Source: Strigamia acuminata
Lineage: Eukaryota; Arthropoda; Chilopoda; Geophilomorpha; Linotaeniidae
Assembly: GCA_949358305.1 (NCBI GenBank)
Contig: OX442314.1
Coordinates: 42,418,581 to 42,478,580, forward strand
Length of the DNA stretch: 60,000 bases
Direction of reading: 5' to 3'
In this document: positions 30,399-40,500 of the stretch, one piece after another
Layout: the number at the start of each line of letters is the position of its first letter
Position numbering within the stretch: position 1 is the stretch's first letter
Translations under genes and position numbers: made by a program
The notes under the pieces: model-generated
Seen by the model: the letters and a program-made list of their open reading frames with translations, nothing else
What the model was told of the DNA's origin: nothing
Database searches by the model: none

Positions 30399-30757
30399 AT
30401 TGCGCTGGTTCATTTTATAATATTTTCCAAAATTCATTTTTGCCCTTTGGAACTCATTAAGTTAGTAGCATTGCAAATTGTAGATAAGAAATAATCATCT
30501 GGATGTTCTTCCTAGTTGACATCGCGTTTCATCACACTATTGAAACATTCTGAATTATTTTTTTGTAGCCGTGATATCACGAGATGCTTCATATTTATCT
30601 GTATTGAATCTAGCACTGTGCTGTTTAATATCAGGATATACCGGTATGTTCTTAATATATGAACAAAAGTTCAATGCCCATGAGTCTTCAAAAGTTGCAT
30701 ATTTCTTTAGGAGTGAATCTTCTGACTTGCAATCTAGCAATTGTACCACATCATCTT
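30399..30757 (-). other. Unrecognised open stretch beside the BEL element
   Basis: A 72-codon block without stops (about 30770-30555) reads in minus orientation and has protein-like composition, but no family was recognised. It may be the tail of the transposon-derived gene upstream. Confidence 0.3.
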
Positions 30758-31775
30758 TCAGCTCGTTGTCTTTGAAAAATTAAGTGGTAACAGAGCGCGT
30801 TCAAATTCTAAAACTGTTAATGGTAGTGGAGGAAACGTGCCTCTGCGTCTCTTCGCCATCCCCGGTTGTGTTCGTGCAAAGGAAAGAGTTGCATTGGGAT
30901 GTTCCTCTCCAACTCTGTCGTATATAGAACGATAGCTCTCAGGCGGATCCGATTCAGCCTGTTGTCTAATTGCTGTAGCAAACCTTCTGTTAGCATAATG
31001 AACATTCGCATCATCATGCCCGACACAATGTGGCTGCGACAATCTCAAAACTGTAAACCCCAACTCCTTGGCTCGAGAATCAAACATGTAACTAATAAAA
31101 TTATCTTTTACTGCAGCTACAACCTGCAGTGTAATAAATAAAAAATTAATAAATCAATAAATCAATTAAAGTAAATGTTATATTTTTAAGTTTAATACCT
31201 CCAGTAACTCAGCCTTCAAGTAGTGATTTTCAAAATAAGCATTGTGGTCAATGCACCATTGTTGAATCTTAGCTTTTAGTCACGCACTTGTTGGTGACGG
31301 ATCCAATTTCACAGTGTGATAGGGCGCGTTGTCCATCACTATTACACTGCCTTCTTGTAAATTCGGAAAAACGTTCTCCATCCATTGCATGAAATTTGTG
31401 GAGTTCATATCCGAATGATAATCACCTTCAGATTTCTTGGCACTGAAAAGATAAATTAAATAAATAAAAATGCTTTCATTTTTTTGAAATCAATTAAATT
31501 ACTTGAAAACCAGCAAACCATTCTCGACGAATCCGGTCTCACGTCCAATAAGACTGACAATCAACCTCCCGCCTTTAGATGTAGGATGTTTCAGTCCTGT
31601 TGTTAATACATTCAAAAAAGCATCTCTGTGAGATTTTATGATACTGTCTGCCCATTCCTTGGTTACATATTCACCTGTAATAATAATTATTAATTAGTAT
31701 TGAGTTTAAATTTTTATAATTAAGTTTAATTACCTGCATTTACCCATGTTTCGTCTGTGTAATAAATTTTTTACC
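30758..31775 (-). pseudogene. DDE transposase pseudogene in four exons, fused to a MULE-like segment
   Basis: Predicted exons, minus strand: about 31775-31734, 31674-31503, 31442-31199 and 31123-30758. Splice sites are GT/AG and phases agree. Exon 1 ends with Thr-Asp-Glu-Thr-Trp-Val-Asn-Ala (first catalytic Asp). Exon 3 holds Asp-Tyr-His-Ser-Asp-Met-Asn and Val-Met-Asp-Asn-Ala-Pro-Tyr-His (second catalytic Asp), typical of a large animal family of Tc1/IS630-type DDE transposases. A TGA lies inside exon 3, so it is dead. Exon 4 continues to Val-Leu-Arg-Leu-x-Gln-Pro-His-Cys, then switches to sequence resembling the region after the FLYWCH domain of MULE-type proteins. The expected Asn-Pro-Ile-Glu end is missing. 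Confidence 0.7.
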
Positions 31776-32480
31776 TGCCCGATGATGGACTCCAAACCTG
31801 GAAAATTAAGACTCACCAGCAGTTTATTTCATCCACAGTCAACATGGTAGCAGAGGCATTGTTCTCTGGTGAGTTGCTGTCGTTTTTGAACAATTTTCGT
31901 GCTATTTCCACGTCGCAGACGGCCGCGACGCACGGAAACCGAGGGCGGAGCGAGACGAATCGTTTCCAGCACGTCGCACGGAAGCGCAGCCAACTACGGG
32001 GGAGGCAGACGGAATATTTCGCCAAAGGACATTTTCACAGCAGGATTTTCGGTGTTCAACGTGTTGGAACTGTTCAACGGATACCACAGCAGGGCCGAAA
32101 TAGTGCTCGGTCACCTCGGCCGAGTCGATTCTTGTCGCCAGTTTGTAATTTGTCGCCATGTTTTGCGCTTCTTTGCGTTCATGTCCAGCGGCGGCATAAC
32201 CCCTGTCCCTTACTTTTTTCCCATTTCGTTCCTCTTCGGTCGCCACAGAGCGACGTACTAGTTTCTGCACAGTGCTGTGTTTGTTCGCAACAATTGGTCA
32301 TCAACCGGTAGCGCTGCAACACGATTTGCTTCTTGTTGAGAATTTATTTGTTTTTGCAACAATCTCTCATCGTTTCCAAGCAAGGCATGCTTTTTTTCTC
32401 TCTGCAAAGCATCTTTTATTTAAAGTTTGGCCCGTGATTCAGGAGACAATTGAGCACGTGGTATGTATTTACGTTTAGGT
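31776..32480. other. Unassigned stretch
   Basis: Overlapping frames on both strands at 31813-32311 lack clear family motifs and shadow each other. A fragment on the minus strand near 32130-31980 vaguely recalls a Helitron-like zinc region but needs frame changes to read. No gene is supported. Confidence 0.4.
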
Positions 32481-33676
32481 TTAGTTTTTAATACAGGTGG
32501 AGGTGGCATTTTCCACTTGTTGTAATTCACATATAGGACGTGTATACTCAATTTCTTGCAATTCACGCGCAAGACTTTCATTAGGAACGACAACAGTGAC
32601 AACTTTTGATTGTTGTGTTTTAGATTTCTGTACGACATGGATATAATCAAGTGAGAATTCAAGCTTTTCGCCTGTTACTCGTTTACAGACACTAACGAAT
32701 TCATCAAGCATATCACATTCAATTACGCAAGCTCGGCCATTTTCTGCAGGTGCTCCAATATTATCACATGAATGAGAATCGGCAAGGTAGTATTTTTCAT
32801 CAATCCACATGACAGCCAAGCATTTCGAATTAGCGATCAGAATGTCAGAGCTGTGGTCCGCATAAAGTGTACTAAGAGCTTGTGTTAGTGTTTGTCCAAA
32901 TAAATTTGTGACTTTATCATCATCCAGCACACCATATAAGCTATTTTTGGAATCATAATCGATGGAAAAATAATTATCAAAAGCAGAAATGTAGTCACGG
33001 ATCACGTCGAAGTTCTGTACATTCAAATAACCACTTGGTGGAATAAAAACACCTTTCTTTTGAGATGACGTGCGAATCGTTTCATACAATTTATCGCCAG
33101 CTAAAAGTACGTCATTGTAGACTTTTTCATTCCATTGGGAAGGTCGGATCATTTCAGCTTAAATGATAGCAGACAATGCCATGGCAGCGCACTGTTTATT
33201 GAGATACATTCGATTGAATACAGCACCATTGCCTTGATGAGAAGAGGCTTGAATCAAGCGAGAAATATTCTTCTCATTAAGTGGAGCATACGCCGAAACA
33301 ACTGGCTTGTCAACAAAGAGCGGATTGTTGATGATACATGTGGAGCAACAAAAACGACTTGTTGCATTACACCTTCGGCAGGTCGTTTGGAATGCACCAC
33401 TGTACGTACAGGTGCCGGCTTAACTCGTTTATTGACGTTAGAAACCGCCTGATAGGCTGGTTCGGGATTAATCTCGGCAGATGTACGTTTTTTCCTATTA
33501 ATTGTTTCTTGTGGCAACAATTGGTCCACCACAGGCAACGGAAATAGCACAGTATTAATATTATTTCGTAAAGCAGCATGAGTGGGAGAAAAAGCATTTA
33601 TTTGTTTAGAATTATTTGCTACAAAATCTTGGTGCGGAGCAGCAAAAATGACATTGGCAGGTCGTTCATAATGCAC
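32481..33676 (-). pseudogene. Decayed mobile-element protein with protease-like 'DSH' block
   Basis: Two open blocks, 33676-33254 and 33152-32481, belong to one gene by content. Between them the second frame can be followed upstream through residues ending Ala-Met-Ala-Leu-Ser-Ala-Ile-Ile to a TAA just before Ala-Glu-Met-Ile-Arg. The 223-codon block holds Leu-Ala-Asp-Ser-His-Ser and Gly-Arg-Ala-Cys-Val-Ile, reminiscent of cysteine-protease-like proteins (OTU or C76-like) that recur in repetitive animal gene families. The assignment is tentative. At least one nonsense codon and one frame change make it a pseudogene. Confidence 0.4.
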
Positions 33677-33923
33677 AACAGCTACTTGTTTACCTCTTTC
33701 ATTTACATATTACAAATCAAGATAAATGACCTCCAGGTGGATGAGCAAATTGTGTCTGTCCCTATGCTTTGCTAAAACTAGTGCTTTTTCTTTGGGCCCA
33801 GAACGTCGTATAATCTAAATTGAATTCAATATAGTGCAATTAGCTTGTTTCTCAGTTCTTAGTTGTTTTACCCATTTGGCAATGGGACATTCTTATTCTT
33901 CGGAAAGCGAAATAAGGAAAGTT

Positions 33924-34554
33924 TGTGGTGATTCGGCATCACCTGAAGAAGTAATTAGCGGTGATTATTGTGTTACTAATACTCGCCACTAGAGCGCGCT
34001 AGAAATACCGACTAGACTGACTAGTCTCGTGTTTCTGCGAACCTGCATAATCGGAAGGATTTGCATATGACGTCATTTCCGGTTAGTATATAACGCCGAT
34101 ACTTGACCGGAAACGACACTACAGTTACCACATTTCAGCAAGAGCACCATTTACCTCACCTTTCAGGCCGTTTCACGGATTGATCGAGGACCGGTGCCCG
34201 CTGACCATCTCAACTGTACAACAGCCACATTTATTTAGCGTAGCCAATCTACGCTAGAATAAATATTCGAACGATATTCGTTTAATTCGCACGAGAAAGC
34301 GAATTCTCGCGTGTTCATAATAACACGTGGAAATACCCTAGACAACAAACATAGACCACGCGTAGGACTAAACAATTGGATCCGCCATTGTTTAGCGGCA
34401 ACTCGTATTCGCAGCCGAATCCGAGGACCAACACAGGAAACATCTTGACTTATATTTGTATTAGTAAGCGTGTTTTAATAAAGCAGTATTTGAAATATAT
34501 TGTATTCCCGAGTGTATTATTTATTATCTTTAACCACAAAGTCGAATCACGACA
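33924..34554 (+). repeat. Gypsy 5' LTR with promoter
   Basis: The paired copy is at an offset of 11158. TATATAA at 34087-34093 is a candidate TATA box, and AATAAA at 34258-34263 a candidate polyadenylation signal (used from the 3' copy at 45416-45421). This places a plausible R region between about 34120 and 34285. Confidence 0.93.
34087..34093 (+). promoter_or_regulatory. TATA box of the Gypsy LTR
   Basis: TATATAA within the 5' LTR, about 170 bp upstream of the AATAAA signal. The position fits an LTR promoter at the U3/R boundary. No experimental start site is known. Confidence 0.55.
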
Positions 34555-34556
34555 CG

Positions 34557-34574
34557 TGGGGGCCTGTCCGGGAT
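34557..34574 (+). promoter_or_regulatory. Gypsy primer-binding site (tRNA-Pro-like)
   Basis: TGGGGGCCTGTCCGGGAT lies two bases after the LTR end. It is close to the classic tRNA-Pro primer site and to the site of the nested Gypsy element. Confidence 0.8.
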
Positions 34575-34639
34575 AGATTTGCTAACCTTAAGACAATACT
34601 TTAAATAATAACCGGGATCTTTCGATCGATCATTATATC

Positions 34640-34645
34640 GTAAGA
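34640..34645 (+). promoter_or_regulatory. Candidate splice donor just upstream of gag
   Basis: GTAAGA sits 7 bases before the gag ATG. A retrovirus-like leader donor here could join to sequence upstream of ORF3 exon 1 and so bypass gag-pol. No equivalent was found in the nested relative, so this is only a suggestion. Confidence 0.3.
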
Positions 34646-34646
34646 A

Positions 34647-37493
34647 ATGACAAAAACTACCGCAGAAGATAGAAAAAGGCGTAACGACGAAAAGGATAGA
34701 AAAGAAGCCGAAGAAATCGAACGCCAAAAAGCGGAAGAAGCGAACCACGTGGAACCAGAAGTCGAGACTAACTCGACTAAAGTTTCAACGGAATCATCAA
34801 GTGAAAGCCTTCCCCTTGCAAGACAACTTCCGTTTACGGGAGGCGAATTCGAAGGATCAGGAAGCTCTCACGAAGAAAACGGACTAAATAAATCGTTCGA
34901 AAACCCTCGATTCGGATTGAAAAGCCCAAGACCTGTCGAAAAGGATCCCAGTGAAATGGATCTAATGACTCTTCTAAATAAAGCGGCAAACACAAGTGCC
35001 GCAATGATCAACGAGGCTGCCCGCGCAGACCAAGCAAGAACAGTCGCGTTAGAGAAGAAGAAAAACGAATTGATGGAAGATTTAGCCAGAGAGCATCGCG
35101 AGAAATTAGCTGCCATGGAACAGAGCTTGGCACAAGAACACCAAGCTAAACAAATGGCACTGGAGCGCGAGCTGGCTCGAGAATTGCTCGCGAAGCAGAA
35201 AATAATCGAACGAGAAATGGCAAAGGACTGCCAGATCCGGCCGCCAAGCAACGGGTTAAGCCAGCATTCGGAGCCAAACTCCGTACAGAGCTCCCCAGAA
35301 CGGTCTCACACAGCTAAGGAGCTGGTAGCCAAAGCAATAGAAGTAACTCGGGTAGCTTGCGCACACGGCATCGAGATCGACCAGGACAAGGATCCCTACG
35401 CAGAGCTAAGCCGAGTAATCGACCTAGTAAATCAGAGGACTGAAAAACGATCGGCAGATAACACGGCCAGACGCGGAGAGAAACGACGTCGGGTCGGAGC
35501 AGATCGACAACAGTCCGAGACAGGCGGCGAAGCAACGTCAGACAGCGAAAGTATCGACTCTCAAGCATCTCACGGCAGTATCCGAGTCAACGGACTAGAT
35601 AGCATCTTGAACGAATCGGACGAAGTCAAAGGAGAACTGTACGAGGCGTTTATACAAGATAGGAGGAATAATCAGGGCGCGCAATCATGGGCAATAAAAA
35701 ACTCATTCGCAATGAAAACTGGCCAAACCAGTAATAACAACCCAGGCGACCCTAACGCAGAACTAATCAGATGTATAAATCAGAAGAATCAAATACGCAA
35801 CGAAGTAGGTCAAAATAAACTGGCCATGCCGACGCTCGAGGAGATTAACGCAGTTAAAAATCACCTCGAAAAGAAACACGCCGCCGAAGCGTATGCTGGG
35901 AGAGATTCCTACGTTTTTATCAAAAAAACGAACGAAGGCCTCACGGGGACCCGACTGGACGATCTGATACCGCCCGGAACAAAGTTGAGCCAAACCTCCG
36001 CTCCAGAGAAAGCGAACCCAGATAACTCAACCATAGCGCAAGACCTCACGAATAACCCGAACACCGCGGGATCATCAGGGAAAACGTCGTTCCAACACAA
36101 TCAGTTCGGACTGACGGGCAACGGTACGCATTACCCAAGCCTCCCTTCCGACAATCCACGATCATCACCGCTGCTTAGTGAGACTGACTCGCTAAGCAAC
36201 CAACTACGGACGATGAGAGACGAACTCCTTCAGGCCATGGACCAAAAGCTTCAACAAAGCCGTGGCCAAGAGACCGAGGAGGACGATCGAAGCGAAGGAT
36301 TGTTGAAACGTTACTCCGCAGACCGATGGCTGTATTCTCGCAAGGATAACAACATCAAGTGGACGACCCTGAGACTAATTAAGTTCGACGGATCCTGGAA
36401 CGCCGGCAACTTGTTTTTGGACGAAGTCGCCCTGACGATTAATCGCTTAGGAGCGGAACCCGACGAAATGGTTGCACGCGGAATACCAGAAATGCTGATC
36501 AACCGGGCCCGAAACTGGTACGCTGATGTCCAACCCCGAAACTGGGAAGATTTCGTCATAAAGTTCCACAATCAATATGGCGAGACGAGCCAAGAAATCC
36601 AGAAAAGAGTAAGCTCTATGAAGCAAGCTCCCGGGGAAACTCTGAGGGAATACGTACAACGAGCCGACAGCCTGTTCCGTGAAATGGACAAACCATTTGA
36701 CCAACACGCTCAGAAAGCTCTCTTCGAACAAGGACTAAACGAAACCGCAACCAAAGTCCTACGAGAAATGAACGCTCCTAAGGGGGATAATTTCAAAGCC
36801 ATCCTAGCTTTCGTCGAGAAGAAACACACCGAAGTAAATGCTCGGTATAACGAAAATCTGACAAAAGAAGAGCGAGCTCTAGGAGTGGCCCGACAGCAAC
36901 GAATACAGGAGCGCAGCATAGACTCCACTAAGCTGCTCCAATCGCGAAATTATCTAAACGGAAGTATAGAGCCACTCCCCTCAAAGAAAAACCAACAAGC
37001 TTCTAACCCTTTACCACCTCCGAGTAAGGCCTATCGCACGCAAACTAACGCCGCCGAGGAAAAGTCGGAAGACGAAGTAAGCGAAGACTCTGAGCAATTC
37101 TCGGAAAGCGATGAGGCTGACGAAGGTATCAACGATGTGGTACACGCAAACATGGGGAAGGAACTGGCGCCCAGCTACCGACCTCAGATGAAGTCCAGAA
37201 AATCGGAACACCACAACCCGAAAACAGAGGCGACTTCCGAGAAGAAGGACTACCCCAAAAAACCTTTTGAGCGGGAGGGAAAGAAGAAAAGCCCTTGTAA
37301 TTTCTGTAACGAAGACGGCCACTGGCGTCAGGCCTGCCCAAAACTGGCAAAGAAAAAAGCCGACGACAAGGCCGCAGAGCGTGAGGAGCTAGTGAAATTG
37401 CTCGCGAAGGAACAAGACAAAATCTTGAAGGAACTCACCGCCAAACTCGACAGTATGACAAAAAACTGGAACTCGCGGGCGGAACAAAAGTGA
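34647..37493 (+). CDS. gag: Gypsy Gag (948 aa)
   Basis: ATG at 34647. The first 250 residues are dominated by Glu/Lys/Arg/Ala heptads and are probably coiled coil. A basic patch with Arg-Arg-Gly-Glu-Lys-Arg-Arg-Arg lies near 275. The retrotransposon-gag capsid domain spans about 570-720 (Phe-Asp-Gly-Ser-Trp-Asn-Ala-Gly, Ala-Arg-Asn-Trp-Tyr, Gln-Ala-Pro-Gly-Glu-Thr-Leu). A Ser/Glu-rich linker leads to a zinc knuckle Cys-x2-Cys-x4-His-x4-Cys near 883-896. The usual Gypsy Gag is about 300-500 residues, so the N-terminal extension is unusual; the nested relative shares it. The stop is at 37491-37493, 25 bases after the slippery heptamer. The protein packages the RNA and builds the particle. Confidence 0.95.
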   Translation: MTKTTAEDRKRRNDEKDRKEAEEIERQKAEEANHVEPEVETNSTKVSTESSSESLPLARQLPFTGGEFEGSGSSHEENGLNKSFENPRFGLKSPRPVEKDPSEMDLMTLLNKAANTSAAMINEAARADQARTVALEKKKNELMEDLAREHREKLAAMEQSLAQEHQAKQMALERELARELLAKQKIIEREMAKDCQIRPPSNGLSQHSEPNSVQSSPERSHTAKELVAKAIEVTRVACAHGIEIDQDKDPYAELSRVIDLVNQRTEKRSADNTARRGEKRRRVGADRQQSETGGEATSDSESIDSQASHGSIRVNGLDSILNESDEVKGELYEAFIQDRRNNQGAQSWAIKNSFAMKTGQTSNNNPGDPNAELIRCINQKNQIRNEVGQNKLAMPTLEEINAVKNHLEKKHAAEAYAGRDSYVFIKKTNEGLTGTRLDDLIPPGTKLSQTSAPEKANPDNSTIAQDLTNNPNTAGSSGKTSFQHNQFGLTGNGTHYPSLPSDNPRSSPLLSETDSLSNQLRTMRDELLQAMDQKLQQSRGQETEEDDRSEGLLKRYSADRWLYSRKDNNIKWTTLRLIKFDGSWNAGNLFLDEVALTINRLGAEPDEMVARGIPEMLINRARNWYADVQPRNWEDFVIKFHNQYGETSQEIQKRVSSMKQAPGETLREYVQRADSLFREMDKPFDQHAQKALFEQGLNETATKVLREMNAPKGDNFKAILAFVEKKHTEVNARYNENLTKEERALGVARQQRIQERSIDSTKLLQSRNYLNGSIEPLPSKKNQQASNPLPPPSKAYRTQTNAAEEKSEDEVSEDSEQFSESDEADEGINDVVHANMGKELAPSYRPQMKSRKSEHHNPKTEATSEKKDYPKKPFEREGKKKSPCNFCNEDGHWRQACPKLAKKKADDKAAEREELVKLLAKEQDKILKELTAKLDSMTKNWNSRAEQK

Positions 37494-37510
37494 TTCCACA
37501 TCCGCTCGCG
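37460..37510 (+). promoter_or_regulatory. Programmed -1 ribosomal frameshift signal
   Basis: The slippery heptamer A-AAA-AAC (37460-37466) lies in the gag frame. After a 7-nt spacer comes a 10-bp stem: CGCGGGCGGA (37474-37483) pairs with TCCGCTCGCG (37501-37510), with one G-U. The loop is 17 nt and holds the gag stop codon. Slipping -1 enters the pol frame directly. This is the canonical geometry for retroviral Gag-Pol frameshifting. Confidence 0.9.
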
Positions 37511-40500
37511 ATAACTTCGAAAACGATGGACCTTACTCTGGTGGAAAAACAAATTAAAGAAATGGAAAAATTGTTGGAATTCTTCGAGGAAGCTGCCAAC
37601 GAGGAAGTCACAACTCCAACCAAAAAACGGAAATTCGAAATTAGAGACGAAGACGGTATAGCCAACGCTTTCATGACTTTGCCGCTTGACCAAGGGGCCA
37701 ATCCTCTTAAAAAGCGAATACTTCGTTGCAACCTATCAACAGAAGCGAAGAGCGTACTGGCTAAAATACCAGTCTCTTTCGGCAAAAAGGTGTTAATGGG
37801 ACTACTCGACTCGGGAGCGGATCAGTCGTTTATCTCCACCGACTTATTCGAATCACTCGAAGAAAAAATACAGAAAAAATTACGGGGAATGAACGAGAAC
37901 ATTCGAGTTCTTACAGCAGCGGGAGAAGTTAGAGCAGTGGGGACGTTATCAACCGATTTTGTATGGGAAGGAGGCACGATTAAGCATTTCTTCATCGTGT
38001 TACCAACCCGAGACACAATCCTGCTGATAGGAATGGATTTGATGGAACGGATGAACATCCAGCCCAACCCAGTCACACGTTCGTGGAATTACATCGACAA
38101 CCACGAGGACCCACGACTACCCATAATACCTCCGGAACTCCTAGACAAAGCTAAGGACGACGAGGAATGGGGAGGAGGCGAAATTAAGAAGTTCATCCAA
38201 GACTATAATTTTAAGTCGTTTAATACTATCCTCCAAGAGGAGAATTTAATACATAATCTGGCCATGGACGCCAATCTTGGAGAAGAACAAACGAAACTCC
38301 TCGAGGAAATGCTCAAGAAGCACTCGAAGAACTTAAATAAAGATCCAGGAAAGACTAGTTACGTAATGCACGAGATCGAATTGGTTACGGGAAAACCGGT
38401 GCGAGTACCTTTTAAAACTATGAATCCCCAAAAGAGACATATCGTAAGAACGATGTGCAACGAGTTGCTCGAAAAAGGGATCGTGTCGCACGCCATCGGA
38501 GAATATGGAATGAGGATTGTCCTCGTCATGCGACCAGGCTCCGAACCGCGCCTCTGCATCGATTATAGACCTTTAAACGCCATAACCGTCATCGACCCCA
38601 TCCAAATGCCGTCAATAGAAGCGATTCTACGGGAGCTCGCCCCATTTAACTGGGTCACGACCATGGACTTGTCCAAGGGTTACTGGCAGGTTGAATTGCG
38701 GGAAGAGGATAAAGAGAAAACAGCTTTTTGGGCACCACAGGGTCGACTGATGTTTAATGTAATGCCCTTCGGGTTAGTAAACGCACCCGCCACCTTTCAA
38801 AAACTAATAGAAAAAGTTCTCGGCGATGCCTTACACAAATACGCATGGGCTTACCTCGATGATATAGTCATAGTCTCCCAAACTTTTGAAGACCACCTGA
38901 TACACGTGAATGACGTCATGGAGCGACTCACAAAAGCCGGTCTAAACATTCATCCAGGGAAAAGTAAATTTTGCCGCAAAGAATTGGCATTCCTGGGTTA
39001 CACAGTCGGAACAGGTGGCCTATCCATCGACCCGAAAAAGACCCAGGCGATTAGCCAGTTCCCCGCCCCGGAAGATGTAAAAGGAGTCCAACGTTTCATG
39101 GGCATGGTGAATTTCTTCAATCGATTGCTCCCAAATTTGGCAGACGTCGCGGCACCCATCACAGATCTGTTACGCAACGATAAAGATTTCGAGTGGACTG
39201 ACCACTGCGAAACATCGTTTAACAAGATAAAACAAATGCTGATCGATGTAAAACGAATTCCCCTACCAGATCTTAATCGAGAATTCACTCTTCACACCGA
39301 CGCCAGTCGAATTGGCCTAGGTGCTGCGTTGCTTCAAAAGCATGACATCGACGGAGTAGTGTTAGAGGTCCCGACGATGTTCATCAGCCGGAAATTACAA
39401 GCAGCCGAAAAGAATTATAATGCGACAGAGTTAGAATGTCTAGCCGTCGTCTGGGCAATCCGAAAATTCAGACCATACCTGGAATTTACCAAGTTCAACG
39501 TACAAACTGACCACGAAGCACTAAAGTGGTTAATGGCGTTGAAGGAACCGTCCGGAAGAATGGCTCGCTGGCAGCTAGAATTAATGGCTTGTGACTTAAT
39601 CATTGAATACCGACCCGGAAAATTCAACGTCGTGGCAGACGCCCTCTCACGAGCCCCAGCTTCAGACCCCGAAGACGAGACCGACTGCGGAGAGGACGAC
39701 TCACGCCTCTTCTACTGTCCGAACCCCGTCCGAAAATGGGAATTTAAAAAGCTAAACGAATTACCCAAGGAGAAACTCGAGTCAGGAGACCAAAATTATT
39801 ACAATTATTGGCTCCGAGCATACCAGTCTGTCAAGGACGCTCACCCAAATTACGAGCTAACGATAGAACCTCGAATCTCCGACAAGTACGTTCGAGCATT
39901 CGTCGCCCACGTAAGCAAGGGGACGAATAGTAAGCCGCCCACCAGGGACGAATTAATAGCCGCCCAGATGACAGACGACTTCTGTAAAACTTATCGAAAC
40001 TTCATCACAGATAAAAAATTTCCCGACGAGAATTTCGACGAAATCCAACGCGAAGAATTCGAAAGAGAAGCCTCCACGTACTTAATCGAGGATGGACTTC
40101 TACTAAAACACCACCCGAATTTCCGCGATGATCTGACGGAGACGGGAACTTCGATGAAAGTCGTTATACCCAGGAGTCTGCTGACAAGGTTTCTGTGGAT
40201 GGTCCACGGACACCCGCTCGCCGGACATTCTGGAGTGGCCAGAACGATCTACCGAGCAAATCAACTTTATTTCTGGCCAAAAATGACCCGAGATATCGTT
40301 CGTTTTATTCATCACTGCCCCAGATGCCAAGCGTGCAAGCCGAGGACGCCCAAGAGCTACGAGAGAATCTCACTTGGCCCTTTCGCACCCTTCGATTGCT
40401 GGAGCGTGGATTTAATGGGCCCAAAGCCCACGTCATCCAATAAAAACAAATATATATTAGTAATCATGGATGTCGCGACTGGATGGCCCGAACTCTTTCC

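Noticed and set aside
31902-32270. Helitron-like N-terminal zinc region on the minus strand
   Set aside because: The resemblance needs several frame changes and key cysteines are not aligned; no Rep or helicase motif was found.
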